Source of the DNA: Tethya wilhelma
Lineage: Eukaryota > Porifera > Demospongiae > Tethyida > Tethyidae
Assembly (NCBI GenBank): GCA_964030475.1
Contig: CAXIPT010000001.1
Location: 3,527,249 to 3,591,248, forward strand
Direction: 5' to 3'
DNA: 64,000 bases
Shown: piece after piece, positions 1 to 11,245 of the stretch
Layout: every line of letters starts with the position of its first letter
How positions within the stretch are numbered: position 1 is the first letter of the stretch
The notes under the pieces: generated by a model
What the model was told of the DNA's origin: nothing
Seen by the model: the letters and a program-made list of their open reading frames with translations, nothing else
The model's database searches: none
Made by a program: the position numbers and the translations under genes

Positions 1-150
1 TGTAAACTGATCACCAACACAACTTGTACATACCTCAGGTGTGTGAGATGTTATTAATGTGCCATAGTGCTGTTCACCATGTTTTGAGTACGTACTTATG
101 TGGTGTGATTGAACAGTATATTGGGCTATACTGCATGTTTCACACACACA

Positions 151-1054
151 NNNNNNNNNNNNNNNNNNNNNNNNNNNNNNNNNNNNNNNNNNNNNNNNNN
201 NNNNNNNNNNNNNNNNNNNNNNNNNNNNNNNNNNNNNNNNNNNNNNNNNNNNNNNNNNNNNNNNNNNNNNNNNNNNNNNNNNNNNNNNNNNNNNNNNNNN
301 NNNNNNNNNNNNNNNNNNNNNNNNNNNNNNNNNNNNNNNNNNNNNNNNNNNNNNNNNNNNNNNNNNNNNNNNNNNNNNNNNNNNNNNNNNNNNNNNNNNN
401 NNNNNNNNNNNNNNNNNNNNNNNNNNNNNNNNNNNNNNNNNNNNNNNNNNNNNNNNNNNNNNNNNNNNNNNNNNNNNNNNNNNNNNNNNNNNNNNNNNNN
501 NNNNNNNNNNNNNNNNNNNNNNNNNNNNNNNNNNNNNNNNNNNNNNNNNNNNNNNNNNNNNNNNNNNNNNNNNNNNNNNNNNNNNNNNNNNNNNNNNNNN
601 NNNNNNNNNNNNNNNNNNNNNNNNNNNNNNNNNNNNNNNNNNNNNNNNNNNNNNNNNNNNNNNNNNNNNNNNNNNNNNNNNNNNNNNNNNNNNNNNNNNN
701 NNNNNNNNNNNNNNNNNNNNNNNNNNNNNNNNNNNNNNNNNNNNNNNNNNNNNNNNNNNNNNNNNNNNNNNNNNNNNNNNNNNNNNNNNNNNNNNNNNNN
801 NNNNNNNNNNNNNNNNNNNNNNNNNNNNNNNNNNNNNNNNNNNNNNNNNNNNNNNNNNNNNNNNNNNNNNNNNNNNNNNNNNNNNNNNNNNNNNNNNNNN
901 NNNNNNNNNNNNNNNNNNNNNNNNNNNNNNNNNNNNNNNNNNNNNNNNNNNNNNNNNNNNNNNNNNNNNNNNNNNNNNNNNNNNNNNNNNNNNNNNNNNN
1001 NNNNNNNNNNNNNNNNNNNNNNNNNNNNNNNNNNNNNNNNNNNNNNNNNNNNNN
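151..1054. other. Assembly gap (904 N)
   Basis: This is an unbroken run of N. It starts directly after an (AC) dinucleotide stretch at 143-150, so the assembler probably stopped in a microsatellite. Any open reading frame drawn across it is an artefact. The remaining flank, 1-150 and 1055-1480, is AT-rich with no exon I can support. Confidence 0.99.
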
Positions 1055-1485
1055 GTCATAATATCATGCACGACTGTATTATACAAGCTATAGCATTTAC
1101 TTTACTTCATTTTGTATGGCATAATATATAGCATACACATGTACCTGTGAGAATACAAAAATCAAAAATGGATAAATATAATCCATCATGTATGTACATC
1201 TGTCAATAAACATTTTTTATGTCAAAAATACATAATAATAGCTCGAGGCACAATCATTATTGTACGGCACAACTTGTGCGACAAACAGAGAGAGTATAAC
1301 ACACAACATACACGACAACAACAATAAAAATCACACAAAAATCAGCACATTTCCATGCAACGCACAGGTAAAAACAGAAGATACTAACTTGAGATACCAC
1401 CAGAGATTAGTCTAAAACAGAGGTTTAACCCATACTTTGTAGAGGAGCTTTCTACCAGAGTATCTAAGGACACAAAGTGAGTGCG

Positions 1486-1592
1486 AGTGTGTGTGTGTGT
1501 GTGTGAGTGTGTGAGTGTGTGAGTGTGAGTGTGTGAGTGTGTGAGTGTGTGAGTGCATGTGTGAGTAAGGTGTGAGTGTGTGAGTGTGTGGC
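1486..1592. repeat. GT/GA-type microsatellite
   Basis: Imperfect (GT)n with interspersed GTGA units, lying just 3' of the FYCO1-like stop codon. It has no coding content. Confidence 0.9.
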
Positions 1593-1598
1593 AGTGAT

Positions 1599-4500
1599 TT
1601 ACTTGGAGTGGCAGTTGTCAAACTTAAGGATGTAGATGCCTGCTTTCTGAGCGATATATTCTCCTGTCAGAGTTGCTTTATGGGACAGTGTCCTCTTCAA
1701 CGGGAGTACCTGCACCATAATCATAATATGAGTATAATAACATGATACAGAGAGAGAGACACACAGAAAACAGACACCACAAACACAACACACTAACCCA
1801 CCTCTTCCTCCTTCAGAGTCTGCCCCTTCTCCTTGTAGTTGATCCCAAATGCAATGCCCTTTGGTTCCGTACTGAACTCCCACACGAGGGCCGTGCCACA
1901 CCTCTCCACTCTGAGGGGGACCTCGTGGCACCCTCCCCCCGGCAACATCACCTCTGTGTAGTCCGATAGCCCTCCTCCCCTCCCTCCACTGCTGGCCTTG
2001 GAGCTGACAGTCCGTGAAGACTCACTCTCATCGTCTTCTTGTTGCCTCACCTCGATACTGGCCAGCTTTGAGGCAAGAGCATTCACATCAAGTTGCAGAC
2101 TGCCCGCAGAGTCTAGACCGACGGGGAATGCACTCCCCTGTGGTGTGGTGTCAATGAGGTAGTAGCCATCGTCCGACGTGGCTCCATCAACCGCACTGAT
2201 CTGAAAGTCAATGTTTCCTTCCTTGGAGTCGTCGCTCTTTATCTGCAGCTCCTTTTCTGCTTCTCTCTGCTTGGCTTCGGGGTCCACTGAGTACTCCCTC
2301 GAATCCACACTCTTCAGGGATTCCTGGTCGAACCTGGTTGCAGAGTTTGAGGTGCCATCAACACTAGCAGAATCAATATCAATGCCACCTAAGGTGCTCT
2401 CAGAGTTCTGGAGGTAGAGTATAGCTTGAAGACTGCGTGAAAACCAACAGCAGCAATGAACAGTGACACTGAGCCTATTTATAGAACACACTGATCAGGC
2501 CTCAATCATACCTGTTTCCATTCAATTCAAGGCTGCGGCCTATATTGAGGGAGTTGCTTGTATTTCCATCCATTGCCGATGATCCTCTGACCACTGCCTC
2601 TGGTGTGCTGGGGTTGGTTGCCTCGGTGATGGAGGGGAGCACCCCGATGGCCTGGCTGAGAAGGAGACTCTCAGAGTCCAAGTCATTGATGAGTTTGGCA
2701 GCCAATGGCGTCCGCATTTGACTGATTCTCACGTGACACTTGTCACAGACACGGACAGGATCTCTGTAAAATGTTGCCAACAAGACAGTTTAATGGTTTG
2801 ATTATAGCACAACTATCGTCAGTTGCCTTACTTGCTAACTGGAAGCTTGGACTTCTTTATGCAGCATTTTGAACAGAACACTTTCCCACAAGACCGGCAA
2901 TGATGCTACACACACACACACACAAAATAACAAAACAAAACAATTTTTTCACTTTCAATCATCAATCTTCTCTCATCTCTCTCACCTTTCGACTGAGAAG
3001 AGAGAATACTGTATCACACGCCATACAGTTGGGCACTGTCTTATCATCTATCCACTCTCCCATGGCTATCTGTTCCTGCTCCAACTCATCAGCATGCTGC
3101 CACAAGGTGACCTTTTGCCTGAAACAAGAGAAAGAGAAGATCATCATTCACTTCAAGATGACACCTAGCCTATCAAGCTAGGGGTCACAGAGGGGGAGGG
3201 GGGTCTAGGTCGATAGACTAGTTGACACCTTCAACAATCAAACTATTCACATCACATCAAGCAAACATGTACGCCCTTACTCTAGGAGTCTCTTGAAGGC
3301 TCTCCTCATGTCGTTGTTCTCCGTGGTGAGCTGCTCCACCTGTTGACTCCATTTTGTCTTCTCCATCTGCAGTTGGGTCTGGGCCATGTCCAGTTCATTC
3401 TGGAGCTTGAGCAGGTCAGACCTCTCCTTGTCTCGACTAAGAGTTTTCTACAACAAAGGAATGGGAAAATGCACACACATACAATGTTATGTGAAAACCA
3501 ACAGGTGTCTGGTGGGTTTCAAATGAACAATTCCTCATCAAAAGTCCCAAATCAACAACGCAAGCAAAGATATTATGTACTGGGTTTATTTTACCATTAG
3601 AAGCTGCTAACATTTTTGACCACAAAAATGCAAACAGTCATCGAAACAGTAAACTGTTGTCCAGTGAATAACTTGTTACTGGTGGGCTGGAAGCCAAAAC
3701 AGTGGAAGGGTCAAAGTAGCTCTACATAGCTGAGCCCTGAGCCCTGCACCCTACGTACAACAAACAATAGGAGACAGTTTCACGTGCCATACCTCAGTGA
3801 GCTGCTCGTTCAGGGACATCATCTCATCCTGGTTGTTGGACAAGATGCTCTCAACGTCTTGTAGCTCCTGCTTCAACTCCTCCATCTGTTTCTCTGTCTC
3901 GTCGCAGCGCTCGTTTGCCTCACCCAGCTGACTCTTGAGGTTGGCCACCCGAGACTGCAACTCTGAAATGGTCCTGCCTTTCTTCACACTCTCCTGAACA
4001 GAACGGTAACATGATGAGAGTTAACTCTAATAATGCTGAGTTGACATTAAGCCAAGAGTGCACAAAAACAAAAGATATGGGCAATTGAACAGTCACTATC
4101 AGAATACTACAATCTTGTTCAAGGGAATTGTGGGGGGAACTCTATTCCTAATTGTTTGGACATGGACATGCAGCGTTAACTGTAGACAGTGTTCTGAGTG
4201 CCACGGTCTACCTCCTCCCCTTGCTGCAGGCACAAAACAAATCATACACCACAACACATCATTACCTCCTTGGCATACTGCAATTCCATGGTCTGTGTGC
4301 TCAGTTGGAAGCGAAGCGAGGCCGTCTCGTTCTCTATCAAATCATTCATGGAGTTCAATTCAGTTCTGATCTGGTCTCGTTCCAGTTTCACACTCTGACA
4401 CTGTTTCGATTCCAATTCCAACTTCTCTTTTAGTGTGTCCAATTCGCGTTCCAGGTTGCTCTTTGTTCTTTCAAGCTGTGAGTTGAGGTCTTCAAGGTCT

Positions 4501-4896
4501 TTACATTTTGACGTGAGGGCAGACTCTCTCTCTTGAGCAGACTTCAGCTCTGTTTCCGACTGCTGGTGCAGTTCTTGTATCCTCATCTTGTTGTCCAAGT
4601 TGATCTGTAGCTCAGTGATCTGTGCTTGAAGTACCTTGATTTCAGCCTGCTTCTCTTCTAGCTGGTCAGCTAAATCAGTTATCTCCTACGGAAGCAATCA
4701 GTGAGTGATAGTGTACTGTGTATATATACAGGTATTGGACACACAGACAAAAACAAAATATGGTCCCATTACTGCAGCCCTCATGCCGACCACTTGAGGT
4801 AATGCAACTAATTTGTTGGAAGTTTTCACTGTGATGTTTTCCAAAGCAATCACGTGTTACTAAGTACTATTTACTGTGTAGTACTATTCCCATTGG

Positions 4897-4938
<42 letters not shown>

Positions 4939-7900
4939 TGTCCTTCTCGGTGATGGTGTTCTCCATTATAGTGTAGGCTCTCTTCCTTCCCATCTCAGGG
5001 GTATCACTGCGGACCAGCTGCTCTTCAAGGTCAAAGTTCAATGTCTCCAATTCAACCACCTATACAAACATACAGGATAAAGATCAACCCAAGCCAAAAA
5101 ACTAGAACAGCCTCAAAAACCTACTTTCTTCCTTTGTTCATTCAGTTCAAGCTTGAGTGTCTCGTTTTCATCGGCACACTGACGGACCTCTTCTGACCAC
5201 GCCTTCTGTGAGTCCCGGGAGTCCTGTGGAGGATACAACAAACTTTCAATATCAATGATAATTTTAAGACCAAAAAAAAACAAAACAAAATAAAACTACC
5301 AAAATAGAAAGTAAGAATTGCTTGTGTTTGTGAATCACACTGACCTTCAACTGTACAAGGAGACTGCTCTCACAGCTTTCACTCTCCAAGATGGTCTCCT
5401 TGAGTTGGAGCTCAAGATCTGACATTCGTTCCTGAAGGCACAACACATCACATTAGAGACACATACAATCACACCACAACAGGCCAAACCATCAACCCAA
5501 ATCCTAAGGGATTCAACATGAAAGCACGTAATGACTACACTTATGATAGATAGGTATGCATTATGTTTATGCACTGAACCAGAATAACCAAAACCAAAGG
5601 GCTTTACAACTATGTGGTGTTATCGTACAGTACGATGAATCTTGACTACGCCATTGGCACATGTCACTCACTCTGAGTATCTTCAGCTCGCCCACTAGAG
5701 TGCTGTTGTTACTGGTGATTTCTCGGGTCAGTGATATAACGTAGTCTTTCAGCAGTGCCAGACAAGAGGTGATGTCATCCATCTTGGTGACCCTGAGCTC
5801 GGGAAGAGAGCCATGAATAGCCTTGTCAGGGTTGAGAACATCTTCTTGGTCCACTAGACTGCTCCTGATGTCCGTCAGTAGTACACCAACGAGAGCAAGG
5901 TCAAAGGGTATCTCTTGCTTGACAAAAACCTCAGAAGCATACTCTTCAACAGCACGCTCTAAGATGTGCCTCTGAAAGTAGAGTTTCAAGTTAAGAAGCA
6001 TTTCAATAATGGCCAGTAATGAAGTAAGAGAAGTTGGGTGAATGCTTACTGTGGCTCATAAGATTTATGTTTTTGAGGGAAGCAGGTACCACAGATTTCA
6101 CAGATTTTGGGTCCTCAAAAAGAATTTTGTTGAGAAGTATAATGGCACTAGCAACCAAGATATTTTGTTAAAATGAAATCCATGAAACATGCTTTGAACA
6201 AATCTACAAAAATTAGATTCCCTTTGAGAAAACACCCAATATGGTACATTCGTGGAATCCTTCCATACCTAACAGTGCTAAAGTAAACTGAAACTATTGT
6301 TGTAGAGTTATTATATGTACAATAAACTCTCACATATATACCGTTGCTGGTTGTTTCTTGGTGTCCACTTTAATGGCCTCCTTGGTTGAAGTCCCCAGGA
6401 CACCCAACAGTGACTTGTTACGGCCATCAGGAAGGCTCTGTCGGCCATGAAATGATTTCCTGCAATAGTATTAGTACACAAACCAATGCACGTACTAGAA
6501 CAACACACTGTTGTTGTTGTTCTCATAATTATTCCAACAAATTAGTAAATGAAAACAAGTCATCAAACACGAAGCAATCATGTCAGTGTGTCTCATTCTG
6601 TAAGAGAAACTCACACAACAAATGACGGCCATGTCTCGTCCAAATCAATGTTGTCGTTAGGAAGGTCAAATGTGATCTCAGAAAGGTCGTAGAGTGCATT
6701 GAGGACCCTCTGAGAGAGAGACGGTGAGAGGAGAATGGCAGAAGAATGATACCACTCCCTGCACAGGACAAGAGGCGAGTGAAAGAGCTCATATATAAGA
6801 TGGGTGTACTATACAATAGCACCAAACACCTATATGTATCACTCACTTGGTCCTCTTTGTATTGCCAACAGAGTTCTGCACACACTCTGCAAGCAGCTGC
6901 TCACACAAGCACTCTCTTATCAGAGCTCTCCCTTTACCCTGACCTGTTGTCAGCTGTGGAGACCACATTAATGCAGTTGTCTTGAATAGATAACCACGAT
7001 TTGACTAGCTATCACAAACCTGTGGTAGAGCTTGGACAATTTTCACACAGCCATCCAGTGTCTTCATGTCTCCCACACTCTCACTCAGGTAGCTCCAGTA
7101 GTCACGACGATCACCCCAGAAACTCATCTTCTCTGCAATGAAATGTACACTATATAACACATGTGCTAATGTGTGTACTGGCTATGTGACTCTTGGTGCT
7201 GGCCATTGTAGAATGTCTAATCATAAGAGAGTGTAGTCTGCACAGACAGCAAAACATTCAGTGCTCTCGATTGTATCACTACTATAACACAGACACTTGG
7301 TGAACATTATTGTAAGTGGACCTAAAGCCCCAAAGTGAGTCATACCAGTTTCAAGTACTAAACATTCTTTGAAATTAGAGGCACAAGGTTTCACAACACA
7401 CACCACATAACATTCCCAACCCAAGATGACAATGCCACAGCCTGAAGGCATTCACACACTCAGAGAGAGAGAAAGAGAGACATAGGTAGAGAGAAGAGAT
7501 AAACAGGAGAAGTGTGTCAAAGTTGTAGATGGTACCAACCAGTCAACCAGCCCTCTCTTTCAAGTCGACTAACCTTTCTGTTGGTGTCTGAGAATACACT
7601 CCACAGAGACACACAGCTGCATCACTTCAGATGTGTCATCGTTGAGAGGCGCTGCTCCCTTGTTGGCATCAAAGATGACCTTCAGACGTTCAACAGTACC
7701 TGGAATAATGTATCACTATCACTGATGGACATCTTTTCAACATAGGTTGATTGTGGAGGATGTAATAACCATGATAAAGATCTTACGACATCACTTGCTA
7801 AACACATTCATGGGTTTAGAGGTTCTCAAAACATGAAAACCATTGATCTGACTGACCACTCCACTAGGTGCTATGCTTGTTCTCTTACAATATGCTTCTT

Positions 7901-8237
7901 CATTCTTACCTTTACCACTTGCACCAAACGTTTGTGGTAAAGGCAATTTATCTCCATTAGCACTTTGGTAGTGACCATATGCACCATGTGTAATTTTCAG
8001 GCTCATTCATTTACACTATGTAAACAACAGAGTTAAGTAATTTTATAGGCAGTTCTACACATGCACTCACTAGCTATATCAACCCTGTCCATTCATAGTA
8101 TAATCACAGATAATACAGTCCTTCCTCAAGACTGTACCACACTATAAAAGTACTGTATTGATTGAACATGAAATTATACAGACTTTTACCATGCTTTTAC
8201 CTTCAAGAGTTGTGACCAAATCCTCTGGATTTTCCAT
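1599..8237 (-). CDS. FYCO1: FYCO1-like RUN-FYVE-GOLD autophagy adaptor
   Basis: About 18 exons, roughly 1,050-1,100 residues by my estimate (vertebrate FYCO1 is near 1,480). Reading 5'->3' on the minus strand, the start is ATG at 8237 (MENPEDLVTTLE). RUN-domain exons follow at 7.7-6.3 kb (SFWGDRRDYWSYL; LPNDNIDLDETWPSF). Leucine/glutamate heptad coiled coil covers 6.0-3.3 kb. A FYVE zinc finger sits at about 3.1-2.7 kb (HHCRSCGKVFCSKC and VCDKCHVRIS). A GOLD beta-sandwich ends the protein at 2.0-1.6 kb (SDYTEVMLPGGGCHEVPL; YILKFDNCHSK then stop). In animals FYCO1 links PI3P-positive autophagosomes and late endosomes to kinesin, using FYVE for PI3P, an LC3-interacting motif and Rab7 binding. 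The order RUN, coiled coil, FYVE, GOLD is diagnostic and separates it from RUFY proteins, which lack GOLD. A likely LC3 motif lies between FYVE and GOLD. It is divergently paired with the WDR37-like gene. Exon edges are approximate. Confidence 0.9.
4897..4936. repeat. (AC)n microsatellite in FYCO1 intron
   Basis: About 20 AC units immediately beside an exon edge (CACCTTGTCC on the plus strand). It occupies the intron end and is a likely length-polymorphic site. Confidence 0.9.
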
Positions 8238-8521
8238 GGCCACTGATAAACAAGACGGTGTTTGGTTTGTACCCTGGGTAGCAATGGAGCAACAGATCGT
8301 AGAGCAACGTTTACAGGATCCCAGACAGTAGAGAAACAGCTCACAGAGATAATTTTGTAGTTAGCTAATAATAGTTAGTTATTGATCACGTGATACTAAA
8401 TCACCTTTATCAAGTTATCAAAGTTAATTGCTAACTTGACCTTTGACTACACCGTACCTATTATATATGCAGAGTGCCATAATTTTGCCATTTGCACGAT
8501 GTGGATTGAAGTTGTGTAAAC
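8238..8521. promoter_or_regulatory. Bidirectional promoter FYCO1 / WDR37
   Basis: 284 bp between the two divergent start codons. It holds a palindromic E-box, ATCACGTGAT, at 8385-8394, the class of site bound by bHLH-ZIP factors (USF, MITF/TFE). FYCO1 is an autophagy gene, which would suit TFEB/MITF-type control; that is inference. Confidence 0.6.
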
Positions 8522-10174
8522 ATGTCATCTATCATAAAGAAAGCCGAGAAGAAGAACAAGAAGGGAAGCCGCGGTAGTACCAGCTGGTCATCTCCCCCGG
8601 GAACTGCTGGTGCGTCGAGCTCTGCGGCGTCTTTGATCGCCAGTGGTGGAGGTCCTGGTAGCATGATACCCGAGGGTGCTCGAGCTAGACTGTGGGAGTT
8701 ATTTGGACAGATCGAGCATGAATTCGAGTTACTACACGTTGAAAATGCTGCATGTAAGTGGCCAATGATAAGAAATGTGTACTTACCAAAAGCAAGACAT
8801 AGCTAGCTATTTCCCTGTCACAAAATTGCTATGAAAATAAATAGCATAAAAGCTTCATGTACAAATCATGTGAGTGATCTTATAGAGCTATCACTTCAGT
8901 AGATGTGTATATGGGAGTGGGTTTGACTTATCGACAAGATTAAAAACTTACAAGTGTAAGATTGCAGAATTGTGGTAAAATAAAACGATTGTTTTCAAGT
9001 ATAATTTTGTTTGTTGTTTGCATAATTTGCTTTCTCCAAATATGGGCCTCCAAAGAATTGATATTTCATTCAACCATTCTTAGTGTGTGCCAAGGTGTCT
9101 TTTGAGTGGTGTAGAGTGAAAGGAGATCCATTATTGCAGTATGTGAATGTGTGCATACCAAGCTTCCTAGCCCTTGTATGGTGCAGCTCATTATAAAACA
9201 GTCCAATGATTTTTGGCTGTATGCTTCATCCCTTTGGTATGTATTGATTGGTCCAAGAGTAGGAGTGCACTGTTGTGACTGTTAGGTAGCCTCATGACAT
9301 TCAATCTCGACTCTTCCACTCAATGTTTTTTTAAGAGTCTTTGTAGCATGACTTCAAAAAAAAAAAAAAGATTTACGTAGACAACTTGCTATCTCTCTGT
9401 CTCTGTATGCAGTGCGGGAAAGAGTAGAGAAGCTAGAAATGCTTCTGTCTGATCGCAGCACCACGGACATCCTCCAAGAGTCTGCTTCAGTGTCAGGTTC
9501 TATGCTGAACGAGAGCCCCTTGCCTCTGCAAGGAGGTGGGAGCTCATCCACCGGCTCAACACCTCACAGAAAGATAAAGATAAAGAACTGTAAGTGAACT
9601 TTGAAGTACTAGCTACATTATACCATCAGCTACGTCTGATCGTAAAAGACTGGGAGGATAAACACTTGTCAGTTGATCGTGCTAGACACATGATTGTCTG
9701 GGTAATTGAGTGTATGTAGTGTTTGACATGGTACATTACATTTGTGATGTTCTCTGTTATCTTCCCACCCTCAGCTGGACAAACCATCACCCAGAGACTA
9801 AGAAGAACTACACCTGCTAAAAAGGTAGTACAACATGGTTTGTACAGTGCTAATGGCTTTGCGTGCACCTAATTGCTGTACGGAATCCATATTTTTTTTG
9901 TTTTTGAGAACTTATGAGAATCACTATGACATTGTGTGGTTTTGTGTCACTCACTCTACTCTCATTGTGTGCAGGGTCGCTCAGGAATCACTGCAGAGTG
10001 TGTGCAAGTCAACACTTATGAAGGTCACAGAGACGGTGTTTGGGAAGTATCACATGCTCGAAACGGGCTACCTGTTATTGGAACAGCCTCTGCAGGTTGG
10101 TTGTTTTTTTTGCCAACTGATAAACCTTATTGTTGACATAATTATTATGTTGTGCCGGTGTTTGCACATCTACT

Positions 10175-10232
<58 letters not shown>

Positions 10233-10969
10233 NGACATCATCGCAAGATGCAACGTTCAGGCTCTGGGATTTCAGAGCGCCGCCTATCCATTCTGTCAAT
10301 GTCTTTCAAGGTCACTCAAAGGCTGTCAATGCAGCTACATTCAGCCTGTTGGATTATGTTGTTAGTGGATCAGACGACCACACACTCAAGGTAAGAGCGT
10401 TTTTATATAAAACAACAAGAACAAGAAACATTGTTTTGTTGATATTTTTGTTTAGATTTGGGAGTTGCGAAACATGAGATCACCTGTAGATTCTATCCGC
10501 CTTGACTGTGGAGTGAATAGGTAGGAATGATACATGTCAAACATTTGAGTCACAACAACAACTTAGTGAGAATGTGATGCTCTCCAGTTACAACGCTAAG
10601 TATTTCCCTCTGTTTGCATGCAGAATATCAGTGTCACACAACGACAAAGGAATATTGGCTGTTCCACTTGACAACAAACACATCAAGCTATATGATTTGT
10701 CTGGCAATAGACTGGGGCAACTACCAAGAAATACTCGACAGGTATGCTTTGATCATCATTCACCTGTGTGTACAGTGATCCACACTGACAAGATTTGGTC
10801 ATACTGAGTGATTTGGTGTGTTCTGTTTGTTGTACCACTGATGCAGGGTCACAGACGCATGGTGTACAGTGTAGCCTGGTCACCTGACAGTCATGTGAAT
10901 CAAGAAAAATGTAACTTGTTTTCAGCTGGATTTGATAACAGGGTCATCGGTTGGAAGATAAGGACATAG
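8522..10969 (+). CDS. WDR37: WDR37-like WD40 protein, centre missing at an assembly join
   Basis: The N-terminal exon (8522-8753) has a basic Ser-rich start and the WDR37 signature [16 protein letters not shown] helical exon follows from 9413 ([13 protein letters not shown]). WD40 then begins with [11 protein letters not shown] and ends at GTASA (10095). After the single N at 10233 the sequence resumes in mid-repeat ([20 protein letters not shown]) and runs through [18 protein letters not shown] and [13 protein letters not shown] to [12 protein letters not shown] and the stop at 10967-10969. Vertebrate WDR37 works with PACS1/PACS2 in ER calcium handling and survival. From memory of that family, about 150-160 residues (roughly three to four blades) are absent. 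No splice acceptor lies between the (TC)n tract and the coding sequence after N, so this is an assembly collapse rather than a short isoform. Confidence 0.88.
10171..10233. repeat. (TC)n tract ending in a single N (assembly join)
   Basis: About 30 TC units, then AC, then N at 10233. Coding sequence of WDR37 resumes immediately to the right with no acceptor. This marks a gap of unknown size squeezed to one base. Confidence 0.9.
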
Positions 10970-11245
10970 AACAAACAAAAGCACCTCATCTGTGTTGTGT
11001 CATGTGTTCACCCAGTTTTCACTTCCATTTATGATAACTCTTGGCAAGTACACTGTATTCTCTATACACCTTTCTGTATTCTATTCACCTTTTGTACTGT
11101 ATTGAACTATACAAATAGATGTGTTTTTAACAAGATAATTGTAAACCGACACACTGTAAACAAAACACAAACATCTTTGAAAACAAGCACTAGACACATA
11201 CAGACAATGCAACACGATTCCGAGATGGCTACATTTGTCATTCAT

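Noticed and set aside
24..1131. Two long open frames across the N gap
   Set aside because: They consist almost wholly of unknown residues; only the absence of stops in N makes them open.
9835..10365. 176-codon plus-strand frame through the (TC)n
   Set aside because: It crosses intron and microsatellite. The genuine WDR37 reading uses other frames in the flanking exons.
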